Counted from the stretch's first letter, positions 34,276 to 49,440 are shown. The stretch: DNA of 64,000 nucleotides from Enoplosus armatus (GCF_043641665.1 NC_092182.1:24568241-24632240); one strand, 5' to 3'. Translations and numbers: made by a program. The notes: generated from the sequence alone by a model not told the origin.

Positions 34276-35261
34276 AGCCGATACAATTTTCAACACTATT
34301 TGCAGGTCGTGAAATTGAAAGTAATACTACCATTGATCTTACAAAGAGTGTCGGATAAATCACTAAAACATAAACTGCATAGATTGTATTGTTGTCGATT
34401 TGTACTAATTGTGTGTTTGTTTCAGGGGGGCTTTATGTGGGATGACACCATAACATTAACCAATGAACAGTCTGTAGTAAGGAAATTATTGAAATAAGAT
34501 TTTTGTTTTAAAGTAAAGCCTCAAGCTGCTTTCACAATCTCAAATGTACCTCATCACTCTGTGATGTCAAAGCAGTCCACCAGTTATTTTGTGATGAAAG
34601 GCTGTAATGTGCTTTTTGTGGAGCCCAGTTTGCCCTCAAGCAAAACAAACCACCAAACAATGAAATGGACCCAGAAAGCTCGATTAGCTTGTCATGAAGA
34701 CACAGACCAAAGAAAATCCAACAAAGTCCTGAACTTTGTTTCTTTGAGATGACTTCTTTCTTTGGGACACCTGAAAACTCACCTTGTCTTGACAAGCAAT
34801 TTATTGTGGTCACGCAGACATTGAGTGTTTGATGTTGACACCGGAGACATTGGTGTCTTTTAACCAGGACCATATTCTAAACTTAACTAGATTTTAAATG
34901 TCTGGCAGAAAACGCTCATATTGATCGCTGTTTTGGTATGAGGACTCGTTAAAGTTTTTTTTTGTATTAATAAAATATGGAGTTAACAAATCTTGAACAC
35001 ACTTTGTATTTGTAGTAGTTTTATCACACTCAGGTGACAGTCTGTCTCTATAGAGACACGTTCTACAAACAGATGGATGATCTTTCACTTTCTCCCTCTC
35101 GCTTACTCTGGACTCCACGTCACATTTCTCTGTTCTCCAGATGACAGTACATTAATACGACTCGTAGGCTGCAGACTTGATCTGCCAGAGAGAGGAGAGA
35201 ACGAGGTGACGGCGAGGAGGGAGCCGATAAAAACAAGGCAAAAAAATTTGAATATTTTACT
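34276..35261. other. Non-coding DNA, no gene seen
   Basis: No recognisable exon or repeat. The 113-codon minus frame at 34532-34873 shows no motif. Confidence 0.5.
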
Positions 35262-35372
35262 TTTGAAGTGGAGTAGAAGTATAAAGTAGCATAAAATGGA
35301 ATTACTCAAGTATAAGAACCTCAAAATTGTACAGTATTTGAGTAAATGTACTTAGTTACTTTCCACCACCGC
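35262..35372 (+). mobile_element. hAT-like MITE terminal fragment
   Basis: Reads GTGGAGTAGAAGTATAAAGT, AGCATAAAATGGAA, CTCAAGTATAAGAACCTC and AATGTACTTAGTTACTTTCC, ending in CACCACC. This is the terminal part of the GTACTT-rich repeat family. An oppositely oriented copy lies at about 35620-35712. Confidence 0.6.
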
Positions 35373-35619
35373 CCATGCCTCATAACCTCCTCACAGACAA
35401 AACTAAAAACTGTCCATATGCTGTCTGTATGTTTTGTGTAATCTCCAGGTGGAGTAGGGTCACATTTCCTGATGTGTCATAGAGTGTGAGATTCATTCTG
35501 CTGTGCTTTTGTTGACACTTGGTAGATATTTTGGTGTCATTTAGTCTTTAAAAAGGTTGAGAGAAAGAGAGAGAAAATACCCTTTTGGGTTATTTTTCAG
35601 GATTATTTTTCAAATTTCA

Positions 35620-35712
35620 AGTACAACTTGTAGCTAAGTACATTTATCCAAGTACATAAGCACATAAGTTAAATTTTTATGGTACTTGTACTTTACTTGA
35701 GTATTTCCAACA
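35620..35712 (-). mobile_element. hAT-like MITE terminal fragment, inverted relative to 35262-35372
   Basis: CTAAGTACATTTATCCAAGT and GGTACTTGTACTTTACTTGA are the complement of blocks in the preceding copy. The two could be the ends of one rearranged element or two insertions. Confidence 0.55.
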
Positions 35713-36117
35713 TCCAAAGAGGTAAAATGATCCAATATTTTACAAAATAAAAAAATAATTTGGCCTAAAGTCCAAAGAGTGAATATAAATTTGTGTAGCA
35801 TTCCTCTTCCATTGACCCCTCATGACCCCTCAGATTTATCTTGTGACCCTTTGTTTATTTATTTAGATATTTCCACATTTATTTATGTCTTCATATGTTT
35901 ATCCCGTGTTACATTTGGGTCTGATACAGATGTATATAACCTCTGTGAACATTTATGACCTGCTTGAGTGTGTGTGTGTGTTGAGGTCAGTTAATTCACA
36001 TTTCACGTCTGCCTTATAACTCTAACACACACACACACCCCATCATCATTGGGTTACGCCAGGTAAGATGGCCTATTCATTATCCAAACCCTGCCAAAGC
36101 TAGACCATTATTTATAA

Positions 36118-36160
<43 letters not shown>

Positions 36161-36984
36161 CGGGCTAGAAAGAGAGAAAGCGGAGGAGAGTTTCCTTCTA
36201 GCTTGTGTGTGTTTGTCCTCTTATCATTTCCAGCCTTAGGTCCTTGAGTCAGAGTCTTGATGTGTGTGATTTTCATGTGTTTGTGTGTGAATTTCCATAT
36301 GGATTTGTGTGTGTGTGTGTGTGTGTGTGGTGAGGGCTGCCATGTGTGTCTGGAGTGTGTGCGTGCCAGCCCAGCCTGCAGCCTTGCTTGGGGGCTTTTA
36401 GCTCGACTCTTCAGTTATGCATCGAGCCAAGAACCAGAGTGTGTGTGTGTGTGTGTGTCTGTGTGCGTTTCATGGATCTGAGTTTATCCTTTTGCCACAG
36501 CTGTTACCTCAAGCAATAATTCTCTGTCTGTGTGTGTGTGTGTGTGTGTGTGTCAGAAGGTCTTGAGCAACACGAATGGATCAGAGTGGAAATGAGGGTT
36601 TAAAAAGAATTTCAAGTAGGGGCGCTGTGTGTTGGTGTGTGAAAGTTTAATGTGTGGCATGAATATATGCATTATTTCACATTCACACACGTGTTGTCCT
36701 TGAGCTCAGGCTCGCTTCCAGAATGACGAGAAGTCACAGGATCTCCATACTGAAATATCTGTTAATTTTTCAGATAAACAGTCACGCTAAAACTTAACTA
36801 GATTCATCAAATGTTAATAAGAAACTGTGGAGGCAGGGTTGCAACCAACTGTGACATCACATCCAGGAGTCTTAAGAGGTTTGAGGGTTAAGACTTGGTT
36901 TTAGTGTCATGATTAGAATCAGGTTTAGGTTTCGGTAAGGGTTAGAGGCTAGGAAATGTACACCTGAACATTACTCCTATATGT
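35713..36984. other. Non-coding, (TG)n-rich DNA
   Basis: TG runs at 36120-36159, about 36308-36328, 36439-36458 and 36529-36553. Around 36885-36965 the phrase GGTTTAGGTTTCGGTAAGGG, then TTAGAGGCTAGG, resembles a dispersed fish repeat with TTAGGG-like units. No exon recognised. Confidence 0.55.
36120..36159. repeat. (GT)n microsatellite
   Basis: About 20 units, read directly. Confidence 0.97.
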
Positions 36985-38105
36985 GGTAGTTGAACATGTA
37001 GTTCCAAAACCATGGGCATTAATCTGCTGCTATAACAGCCTCCACCTTTCTGGTTTCAGGCGTTCCACAACATTTTGGAACCTGGTTTCAGGGATTTGCT
37101 CCCATTCAGCCACAAGAGCGTTAGTGAGGTCAGCCACTTAGTGTTTCTATGGATGGACTTGTAGCAGCGGTCTTACACTCAGACATTAGCAAGAAAGAAG
37201 TGAAAGATATATGCTCACTGATGAAGTAAGCGTGATGTTTTTGTAAGTGATCACACTGTGTTGCATAAAAAAATAATAATCGCAGAATAGCTTTGGTTAA
37301 ACAAAGCTTATAGTGATGGGATTTGAACTGCAATTTGTTCACCCTCCTAAAGTCAGGGTGAAGACAATGACCAGCTGTAGACGGGTCGGGTATAGTAAGG
37401 ATTTCATCTTTATCTTACCCAAAAGAATAAATTCAGAACAGGACAGCAACAGCAAAGTCACTATACACACTCAATAATATCTCACTGGAAACAAATCTAA
37501 AATGTCAGTAAAATAAATAATACTCCTGACATCAAAAGACTGAGTGAAGTTTAGACAGAATGAAGAAGACAGATATCAGTCAGCATCAGTCCTTCGTCCT
37601 GTCCTCTGTCCTCCTCCCTCTGCTGCTGCTGTGATCCGCTGCCTGCAGGTACGGCGTGTAGAGCAGGTGCGGCCGGTTTGGAGGCGGTGGCTGTCATCTC
37701 AGCCAGTAGACACATTTACAAGAATTTGTCAGATTTTAATATTCGTGGCAAACTAAGATAAACAGTTCGGCCACATACAGACAGCTTTTGTTTCAGCAGG
37801 CGCAGGAAACCCAAGACGGAGCCCTCTCTTCTCTTCTCCCCTGATAAATTCATCAGTGGTCATAGGTGCATAATACGGGAAACACTGCCACTGATGTTAG
37901 GCGACAAGGCCTGGCAGTCTGCGTTCAGTTCAGTCAAACTGTTGCCACAAAGCTTTCCAACTTTTGTCAACTTTTGCTCAGTGTTGTCTAAAATATCACT
38001 GTCGGCTGCAGCATTAAGATTTACCTTGACTGGGGGCCTTGGCCAAACCATGAAAAAAAAAAACAGCCCTGGTGGAGTAGAAAAGTATGTGGACACCCCT
38101 GTCCT
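36985..38105 (-). mobile_element. Tc1-like DNA transposon remnant, split by a later insertion
   Basis: Two pieces of one element on the minus strand. The piece at 36985-37138 is antisense to a Tc1-family transposase C-terminus (CCATTCAGCCACAAGAGCGT and TTAGTGAGGTCAGCCACT). The piece at 37887-38105 continues it (GCCACTGATGTTAGGCGACA) and ends with AAAAGTATGTGGACACCCC, the terminal sequence of this family. Together they form a colinear but internally deleted copy. A 748-bp insert separates them. The plus-strand relative at 44339-44745 supports the family. Transposase is not intact. Confidence 0.7.
37139..37886. mobile_element. hAT-like insertion nested in the Tc1-like remnant
   Basis: Interrupts the Tc1-like element exactly at GCCACT, which is present on both sides (37133-37138 and 37887-37892); extended to 8 bp the flanks are CAGCCACT and CTGCCACT. 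Its ends are inverted: TAGTGTTTC at the left, GGAAACACT at the right. hAT elements often begin CAGTGTTTCCC. No transposase frame is evident inside, so it is non-autonomous. The exact duplication register is uncertain by about 2 bp. Confidence 0.65.
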
Positions 38106-38274
38106 TTCAGTTTTATACATACTGTCCACATATAATGTGTTTTGTCAGTGGGGCCCTGGCAAGTATACACCTCAAACATATGTGTGTTTGAGAGAAAGAT
38201 GGAGATAACTTAGTAATTGCCAGTTTAACATTACACACTAACACCATAACAACAACTGAAAACAAATTACCCAG

Positions 38275-38345
<71 letters not shown>

Positions 38346-38834
38346 TTTCTCATTTTCTTAGAGGAGAAAATTGTTTCCTTGTTGTATCACATTTGTCCAG
38401 GTCTGTCTTGTTATCTCTGCCAAACACATTGACTCCCTCCCTCCCTCCCTCCCTCTCTCTCCCTCTCTCTCACTCACACAGTGCTGACTGAACAAGGTGT
38501 TGAACAGGGCCATGTTCTTGGCAGTTCAGATCAGTCCTCCTCTGTACTGCGGCTGTGAATGGGCAAAATGTTACACGTCTTACCTTCACGCACAACACTG
38601 ATGAGGTGAATCCAGGTGAGAGCTGCTCCAGCTCAACATGCTGCTGGCTGGCTTCGTCCCGCCAGAGGTTCACAATCATTAACCATGTGCAGAAATCGCA
38701 CCTCCTCCCAGATACAGGAGGTGGACACAATAACATGAACACCACCACAATCTAATGCAATACAGTGTAACTTCAACATTAACACAGCCTGGGAAACTGC
38801 AAAACCCTGGTCACCTTTTTTTTATTTGATTTGG
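38106..38834. other. Non-coding DNA with a long (TC)n
   Basis: (TC)n at 38278-38342, then CCCT-type repeats at about 38432-38472. No exon recognised. Confidence 0.6.
38278..38342. repeat. (CT)32 microsatellite
   Basis: 65 bp of uninterrupted CT. Confidence 0.98.
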
Positions 38835-39010
38835 GAACAATCACAAGAACTCTGTCCGAGGATCTGAGACAGCACTCTGGTTCGTAGGCGGGCAGCATTT
38901 CAGCAACATAGCTAGGAGCCAGTCCATGAAGTGTTTTGAATCTTAAAATCAATTCAGCAAACTGACTGGTAACCAGTGAAGAGACACCAAAACAGAGGTG
39001 ATATTATTTT
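38835..39010 (-). mobile_element. L2/CR1-clade LINE RT C-terminal fragment
   Basis: The minus strand translates to ITSVLVSLHWLPV, then, after a frame change, blocks matching 'IDFKI', 'LHGLAP.Y..E' and 'R.LRSSD...L'. This is the conserved C-terminal region of L2/CR1 ORF2 in fish. A stop and a frameshift make it inactive. No 3' tail is joined to it here. Confidence 0.7.
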
Positions 39011-42000
39011 GTGTATTTTCTGAAAGACTTTGTTGCAGAAAGCTGTGTAGGTCTTGACTATCTTCAGTGGGGCTAAATCTCTGTCACTTGTGGAAAAGTT
39101 AAAGCAAATGGCCATAAACTGTGCACTAAAACAAAAGTTATCGGACCCATTAGTACACACTTTGATTTTGATTGGTTTCTTCGGTTGGTTTATATTGTTA
39201 TTTGGCTGGTTGATGGCATGTAGGATGATTGTGTGTGTCTTTGAGATGATCCTTGGCTGCATGATAGTGAATATTAGTTTGACAAAGAACTGATCCAATA
39301 GGTGTCTGTATTCCAGAGTAACCCTAACTGTTTGTGTCCAGAAATGAGCTTCATGTCAGTGAAAAGGAAATGTATTAGTTTTGTCACTGAAACTTTCTTT
39401 TGTTTCAGTGTTTTTTTAGTGACTTTTTTAGTGTTTTCATCGTCAGGTCAGTTCTCCCTTATAGAGAAAGTGAAACTTGTTCTCATCTTCATGCAAACCT
39501 CTGAGGACATCTTATAGTTTTAAAGGTCAGTGCTGTATGTGAATAAATCAGAGCCTCAGTGATATAACATCAGTGTTATTGGCTGTGGGAATATTGACTT
39601 AAAGCCCACAATGATTCATTCTATCACAGTATTACCACCTTGTGTTGTAAGCAAAGTTCATGTAAGTCACTCTAATCCCAAAGCTACTGCTGTCCCGTCT
39701 GTTCTGTTTGTTATTATGAAGTGTTTCCCTCTGCCAGCTCCTCTGTGGTGGAACTATTCCTCTCTTTCATTCTGTTTTGGCCTGTTTGACATTACTCATG
39801 AGTTCCAGCTGCAGTTTCAACTGATAATGCTAATATTCAGTTACTCCATGTTGACACTGGAGATGATTAAAAATAAACATCCAGATATTTCCATACTATT
39901 TTACTGTTATTGTTTATTGTAATAGTTATTTTGTAATGTTGTAATATACATTTCTTTCGTGGTGAACCTGCTTTCCTCACTTAAGAGGTTGCTAATATTT
40001 CCCCCCATGCCTTTTGTCATCACCAAGAAAATAAGCTGCACCAACTTGCTGCATGCAGCTGAGGAATATACTGTATGAGAGTAATAGTAATTTTCCGTTA
40101 TCAGCAACAGCAACAAGGAAAAAGTGCGTCTGCACTTCTCTCATATTTGAATTGCTGTGTAAACTATATTTTATTTATAGTCAATATAAATATTCACCTC
40201 TGTAGGCATCAACGATGGCTGTAAGAGTTTGTAGTTTTGTCCCTTGTGAAGAACAGTGGCTGTAGTCAGTATTCACAGCAGTATTGTAATGATTACAAGT
40301 TTCTAAACATCCACAGAAATGTCTCAAACCCTCGAGGTATAAAGGCTCAGTCAGTAGACGCATTTAGGCATTTACAAAATGATTACTGAGAAGTTCTTAT
40401 GATTTGTTTAATATATTTTTACAGCAAACTTATTATGATAGAAGTACTTTGTTTGGATTCTTGTCAGTAAAGCAGCTGCTTTAAATAACACCAAATGCAA
40501 CATGCACTTTAATGCAAAACTGGTACAAATCAGAATTGTTTATGTTGTGATGTCGACCCACTTTGCTGAACTTTGAAATATTAAACCCAGCCTCAGCAGT
40601 GTGCTGCATGTAGCAGGCAGTATATACAGAAATAAAAACAACACAGAGTAACATGAATTAATCATGAGCATACTAAAGAAACATACAACAGGGAGCAAAC
40701 AGAAAACAGTTTACAGCTGCCTGATCTCTCCTCTGGTTAAAAATGACAGTATCACACCATATGTTCATATATGAGCCTAGGAGAGTTTCCCTTTATAATC
40801 TCACAAAGGCTGAAGGCACGTAGCTTTGTAGATCGGTAATATGATTCACAAACAGGTGCCTATTTGTGTCTTTGCATTTCACTTCCAGCACAGACAGGAA
40901 GTGAAGTGACGTTAAGTTTTCCATTCATTTCTTCTTTGTTGCTGCGTTTGACTGTTCCTCGTAATCTGTGTGATATTCATTCAGAGGGTTGACTTGCTGG
41001 CACTGAATTCAGTTGGCGGATGTTTAAGCAACACACACTTGCAGCCACAGAATAAAATAATGAGAAAATGTGAAGGTAACCGACTTTTTGTCAAACGTGT
41101 CGGGATTACCATCCCACACTCTAATCTAATAATTTTGTTTTATGTTGAATTCATTCATTAGAGATCAGTCAGCTGACACTTGAATACTCTGAATTGAAAG
41201 TGAATGGCAGAAATTGAGTTTGCTTTGTCTGATTTGACACTGGATTTAATGCGTAATTTGTTGATGTTTCAGAGAAATTATGTTGAAGAACAATTCAAAG
41301 GCGTATTCACTGATACATTTTTGGTTCAAAACAGTTTGAAATTGGAAGCAATAACGACCAAATGTCAGACTGTTACATTTAATATCAGACATATCTGACA
41401 GACGATCAACGTGAAAATCAATTTCTCGCCGTGATCCCTAACTTCCATGACCTCTGCGTCATGTTAACTCATGTCATGGTCTTCACGTCTGTTGAAGTCA
41501 TAATTATGATATTTCCAACAGAGCCTGAGGACATCATTTGTGTAATCTGTAAAATGACAGTGTGTGATTGGTTTTCAGGCCAACCAGCAGTGTAAATGTA
41601 AAAAAAAGACACAGAGACAAAACATAACAAAGAATGCCAAAGTTTTACAGTTTAATTAAAATTGATATATTCAAAAAAGTTCATATAAATCAATTAATTA
41701 CACTTGCATTAGATTATTAAATTTGCTAATGTTCAGTTTTATTTCGTTATTCTGGCTTCACAAAATACATTTTAAAATGGCTTTAATGTTATATTTTTGT
41801 TTTTACATTTGTATCCTGATTTTATTATTATGTTTACACACCTTAATAGTGCGATTGTTTTGATTTAAAGACTTGTAAGCAGTTTGATTAAATAGTCCAA
41901 CCCACAGAGCAGCAGAAGCAGGAGCTCTGATTGGCCAGCTGACCCCACACATGACTCCCACCAAATACACAGCAGCCGCTCTCATATTGACTGACTGATT

Positions 42001-42822
42001 TTTAATTGACTGAATGTAAAAGCCTTTTTAATTAATCGTTTTGTACGTTTTTTTTAATTCATCACTTGATTAATTGATTATAATCAAACACTGTGTGTAT
42101 AATTATTTATTCAGACTCCAGAGTTGTATCCATCATACAAGAGTGCAGAAGTAAATCTTCTCATTGGAATTATATTTGGGAATGGAATCGGACAAGTTGT
42201 CTTTAAATTATGTCACAAGAACAGAAAGTGTGCACTAACAGACTTTCTGGGTCTTGATGATAATTGAGGATAACATCTGACTATGATATGAAGCTCATTT
42301 GAGTTTAAAAGCGAAAATTTACATTAAAACTACAAAGTCAGCCCTCTTAGAGGGCTTACAAGCTTTATCCTGTTTTATGCTGATGTATGCATGTATCATC
42401 AAACCACTGGGCCCTAAAGGAGAAAGCTTTTAAAGCTAATTTACTTATAGAGCATGAGATCATTGGGCTTTAACATTCTGGTAAACAGTCTCTGTTGGTG
42501 CAGGAAGTGATCCTCTGTTTCCACCAAAGGCTGTTTTCTATTGAAACTGGTGCCTTTTCTTCTACGATGCTGTACAGTAACACTGCAGTCTATTCATAGT
42601 GTGGCTTAGATTCTCTTTGTATCGCCTCTGCTGATGTAGAAACCTGCTCATAAACATAAACATGAAGCAGAATTTAGAGATTTCTTCAACGAAGATCCAC
42701 CATTGAATAGTTTTAAACTGTTAGATGTTATTATCATTTTGTGATCAGTCAAAGGTGCAGCTGGAAATTGTAGCAGAAATCTGATTATTAATTCATTAAT
42801 TGGTGCGTCTTTGAGAGTGTGT

Positions 42823-42827
<5 letters not shown>
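39011..42827. other. Non-coding DNA, no gene seen
   Basis: AT-rich, few simple repeats, no recognisable exon. Open frames of up to 103 codons (39611-39922) lack motifs and have ordinary AT-rich composition. Confidence 0.55.

Positions 42828-42872
<45 letters not shown>
42828..42872. repeat. (GT)n microsatellite
   Basis: About 22 units. Shorter TG runs lie at about 42957-42985 and a CA run at about 43122-43149; frames across them are by-products. Confidence 0.97.
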
Positions 42873-42878
<6 letters not shown>

Positions 42879-42954
42879 GAGAGAGCAGCCTACAGCAGCA
42901 ACGATGTATAAGCGACTCCTCGTGTAGAAACTCGAATATGCCAGACTGCAACTT

Positions 42955-42987
<33 letters not shown>

Positions 42988-43117
42988 GTGCGTTTCTCCA
43001 TGCAAGCCTTTTCCTTCTCTTAAATACCCGTTTACTGCACGCACACACACAGAAACAAACAACACAAACCTTTACTCACTCTCTCTCTCGCTCACTCACC
43101 TCTGCACACATACACAG

Positions 43118-43150
<33 letters not shown>

Positions 43151-43168
43151 AGCATCTCCACCCATAAC

Positions 43169-43325
43169 CAGTAGGTGGAAGAAGTACTCCTTTAGTAGAT
43201 CCTTTACTTAAGTAAAAGTACCAGTACACGCTGCAAAACTCCTCCACCTGCAGCTGCTGTGTAAAAATACTTTGTTACAAATCCTGCATTCAAAATCATA
43301 CTTAAAAGTACAGAAATATTATTAG
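43169..43325 (+). mobile_element. hAT-like MITE 5' fragment (CAGTAGGTGGAAGAAGTACT)
   Basis: Starts CAGTAGGTGGAAGAAGTACT, then CCTTTACTTAAGTAAAAGTA, AATACTTTGTTACAAATCCT and GCATTCAAAAT, the order of the family terminus as I recall it. It stops about 25 bp before the end of the neighbouring minus-strand ORF. Confidence 0.65.
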
Positions 43326-43348
43326 CCTGCAGCTGCTGGTGAGCTGCT

Positions 43349-43918
43349 TTATAAGATGAGGAACATTAGAAATAAGGTGCCCAGAAAACCTGTGCTTAAA
43401 CCCTCGGACTTGAGCATATCTGTCCAGAACCTGCGGGGGGCGGCTTTCTTTGTGAGCCGAGCAGATTGGTCCTTGATGTGAGCCTGCAAAGACTTGACGA
43501 TGACTGCGTCCATATCTGGGTCCTGTAATACTATTACCGTCTCCAGCAGGCGCCTACTGCAGAACTTCTTCTGCAGGTCTTTCAACACCGCCTTGCAGAC
43601 TTTCTTGGTGCTCTTCACGTCTGGGCAGAAGCTCTCAGTGACAGTGAGACCCTCCATCGTCTTGTCGACCAGGAGTTTGATGTGGGCGGCCCACTCCTCC
43701 TGGCTGCGGTTCTGGACAGCGTGACACTTGGTCAACACTCTCACCGTCAGCAGGGCGACAAACAAGCGGAGCTGCTTCTCACTCTCTGCCTGGGTTGTAG
43801 ACTCACAACCAGAGGCAGAAGGATCAGCAGACTCTGGAGATGTTTGAGGTTGGTTCATGGTGGCCTCAGAGTCGTTTTCCTTCTCTAGGATTGTCTCTGG
43901 TGTATCGTTTTCAGTCAT
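43349..43918 (-). CDS. Uncharacterised 189-aa protein, apparently single-exon
   Basis: An uninterrupted ATG-to-TAA frame of 190 codons on the minus strand. I do not recognise the family. The N-terminal ~50 residues are polar and low in order (many Glu, Ser, Thr, Pro). From about residue 48 the sequence looks helical and folded, with blocks LRLFVALLTVRVLTKC, EEWAAHIKLLVDKTMEGL, KVCKAVLKDLQKKFCSRRLL and ETVIVLQDPDMDAVIVKSL. The last ~13 residues (GFLGTLFLMFLIL) are hydrophobic and could be a short C-terminal membrane tail. Codons in the central part are GC-rich, unlike the AT-rich surroundings and unlike repeat-derived frames. The ATG chosen is the first in frame. No intron was needed, which fits a retrogene or an intronless family. 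It lies about 3.9 kb upstream of the first raly exon seen here and on the opposite strand, so it may sit inside a raly 5' intron. Real coding status is likely but unproven. Confidence 0.65.
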   Translation of the reverse strand: MTENDTPETILEKENDSEATMNQPQTSPESADPSASGCESTTQAESEKQLRLFVALLTVRVLTKCHAVQNRSQEEWAAHIKLLVDKTMEGLTVTESFCPDVKSTKKVCKAVLKDLQKKFCSRRLLETVIVLQDPDMDAVIVKSLQAHIKDQSARLTKKAAPRRFWTDMLKSEGLSTGFLGTLFLMFLIL

Positions 43919-44141
43919 GGCACTTGTTAGTGGTTTCTCTATTCTCTAGGACGCGTACTAGTCTTTAGTAGTTCAGTAGAGTTCAGTAGTTTCTGGTCTG
44001 AGATAAAGTCCTGATGTAGGAAACTGTGTGCTGTGATGCTTTGATGAGTCACACACACAAAGGAAGTTGCTTTAAGTTGACTTTTTAACCCTTTAACTTT
44101 TCTTGAGATGCAGGTCTGACAGCAAAAATCTCTTCTTTCCT

Positions 44142-44144
<3 letters not shown>

Positions 44145-44197
<53 letters not shown>
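44145..44197. repeat. (AC)26 microsatellite
   Basis: 53 bp of uninterrupted AC, about 230 bp upstream of the start codon of the 189-aa minus-strand ORF. Confidence 0.97.
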
Positions 44198-44199
<2 letters not shown>

Positions 44200-44338
44200 C
44201 AGTCAGCAGTACTGAATCATAAACATTTCTTCCCTCCTGGAGCTCAAACTCACTGCTGGATATTTCTAATGAGGGAGAGAGAGAGAGAAGAGGAGCCAGG
44301 CACAAACAGAAATGCAGTAAGAAAGACATAAACACGAT

Positions 44339-44745
44339 ATGGCCAAAAGTAGAGTAGAAAACTTGTCCACACACTTTTGTCTGTCTTTCATGGTTTGGGC
44401 CTCTTACTGTGGTTCAAGGCTAATTCTACGTCCTGAAATGATATTTTAGATAACAGCGTGCTTCCAAATTTGTGGCAGCAGTTTTTGTTGAGTTTTTGTT
44501 GAGCCCTTTCCTGTTTCAACATGACAAAGCCCCCCCGTGCACAAAGCCAGGTCCATTAATAAATGGTTTTCACAGTTTGATGTGAAAAAACTTGGAATGC
44601 ACAGACCTCAACCCATCCAACACCTTTGGGATGAAATGGAACGTCGACTGTGACAGTCTCCCAACATCAGTGTTGGACCTCACTAATGCTTTTGTGGCTG
44701 AATGGGAGCAAATCCCTGCAGCCAGGCTCCAAGGTACCTTTTGCC
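44339..44745 (+). mobile_element. Tc1-like DNA transposon remnant, plus orientation
   Basis: Begins ATGGCCAAAAGTA and CTTGTCCACACACTTTTG, a diverged form of the terminal sequence seen at 38082-38100. It later encodes CTDLNPSNTFGMKWN and LTNAFVAEWEQIPAARLQ, which match the Tc1-family transposase C-terminus ('PDLNPIE.LWDE...' and 'L..EW..IP...LQ'). The Asn-Pro core is kept; the third catalytic acidic residue region cannot be assigned. Short, frameshifted and internally deleted. Same family as the nested copy at 36985-38105. Confidence 0.7.
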
Positions 44746-45130
44746 ATGTAGTGCAAAGAAAGAGAGAGAATAAGAGAGCCATGGAAGGCCAGAAAAACAG
44801 AAGAGCAGGAAAGTTTGTTTCTAAAAACACAAGCCTATGGACAGTGTGTGTGTGTGTGTGCGTGTGTGTGTGTGTGTGTGTACTTGTACAGCTATCTCTG
44901 TGAGAACCAATTTGAGTTTTAGACCTCAGGAGTGACATCGGCCCTCACTTTCACACAGACCTTCAAAAGGCTGTTTGAGGGTTCAAACGTGGTTTTAAGG
45001 TTCAGGTTAGAATTGGGTGTGTGTGTTTGTGTGTGTGGAAATGTATAACTCATGTTGTGGGGACATAAATCTGTTACCCTAACACAGTCAGATTGTGGGG
45101 ACACATAATGTAAATCATTAAATTTTAGGG
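44746..45130. repeat. (TG)n with flanking dispersed repeat of 'GTGGGGACA' type
   Basis: TG run at about 44845-44881, followed by TCTCTGTGAGAACCAATTTG, ACCTTCAAAAGGCTG and GTTGTGGGGACATAAAT. I recall this arrangement as a common fish repeat that often accompanies TG/CA microsatellites. Non-coding. Confidence 0.5.
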
Positions 45131-48213
<3,083 letters not shown>

Positions 48214-49435
48214 TAACACATATATTGTACAAGACAAGGAAGTGTCTCCCCGAAGGAAGAATATATTGGAGTGCAATGCAATTGGTTCTCTGCCCAAATT
48301 TAAACAACATACACTGATGTCACCTGGACGCATGTACGAGAACATCTGGTTACACTTAACTTAATGATGTCTTCTCAGCCACCCAAACAGGGCCTCAGCT
48401 ACAGGCACTCCAGAGACAAAGGCTCATGATAGTTAACGAAATGAATAAATGATTTTTGCTTTCCCGCAGGTTTAATGGGTTTACCCACAAACCATTTAAG
48501 ATGATGTTATCCTACCTTCAAATGGAAATAATGAGGTTGTGTTATTGACATGGAGTGCACATTGTGTTTGGCATTCACATGGTTTAAGTCAGACGTTTCC
48601 TTGTTCCATCTTTAAAAACTCTGAAGTCATGTTTAGGAACAACAAATCTATAGGCAACAAGAATCATTCAAACAGTCATTAAAACAATTTTGAATTTTTT
48701 TTCAGCTGGGCTCCAAATTTTTTTTAAATGTTGGTGTATGAGGCAAATGTCCAGGTTCTGAATGTGCTGTGTGACTGGTGGTAAAATAGCCTTTGCACTG
48801 CCTATTTATTTACTTTTTTAATTAATCAATCAATGAATTGATTAAGTCTTCAGAATCACAAGTTCCCAGGACCCAGGTGACGTCTTCGAATTGCATCTTT
48901 TGTTCGTATTCAAAATCCAAAGACGTTTGGGCATCATTTTAAACCACCAATAAATAGGCCTCTGATATCAAAGCCGAACAGATGTCATAGTACTCCCTGC
49001 ATCGGTACTGAATGTAAGTTTTGGATGAATCAAGTACAGATTTGTCCTCAGATAAGCATATTCTGTAGGACCTATGGCAAAAAGACATTGCTCTGCTTGA
49101 TGGCTGGTTGTTGAGTAAAACCAGACTTAAGTTCAGTGAACTTGCTGTGACTGTACAAACCCTTTGACGAGCCCCGAGCACCATTACATCAATTTTCTTC
49201 TTGAGTGTTTACACATGCCGTCACTCTGCCACCTTTCCTCCGTGTTACTGTGCAAATAAAATATCAGAGAGGAAATCAGAGTTGGGCGGAGTTTCCCTTT
49301 AAGCTGCTGGAGTGTTTTCCTCTGTCTGCCTGAGCAGCATGAGACAAGCTGTCAGCGAGCTGCTGAGAAGAACTCAACTGGTTTATGTTCAGTCGCTGCA
49401 GAGCTGCGAGCACATTTCTTTAATAGCCTCTCTCA

Positions 49436-49440
<5 letters not shown>

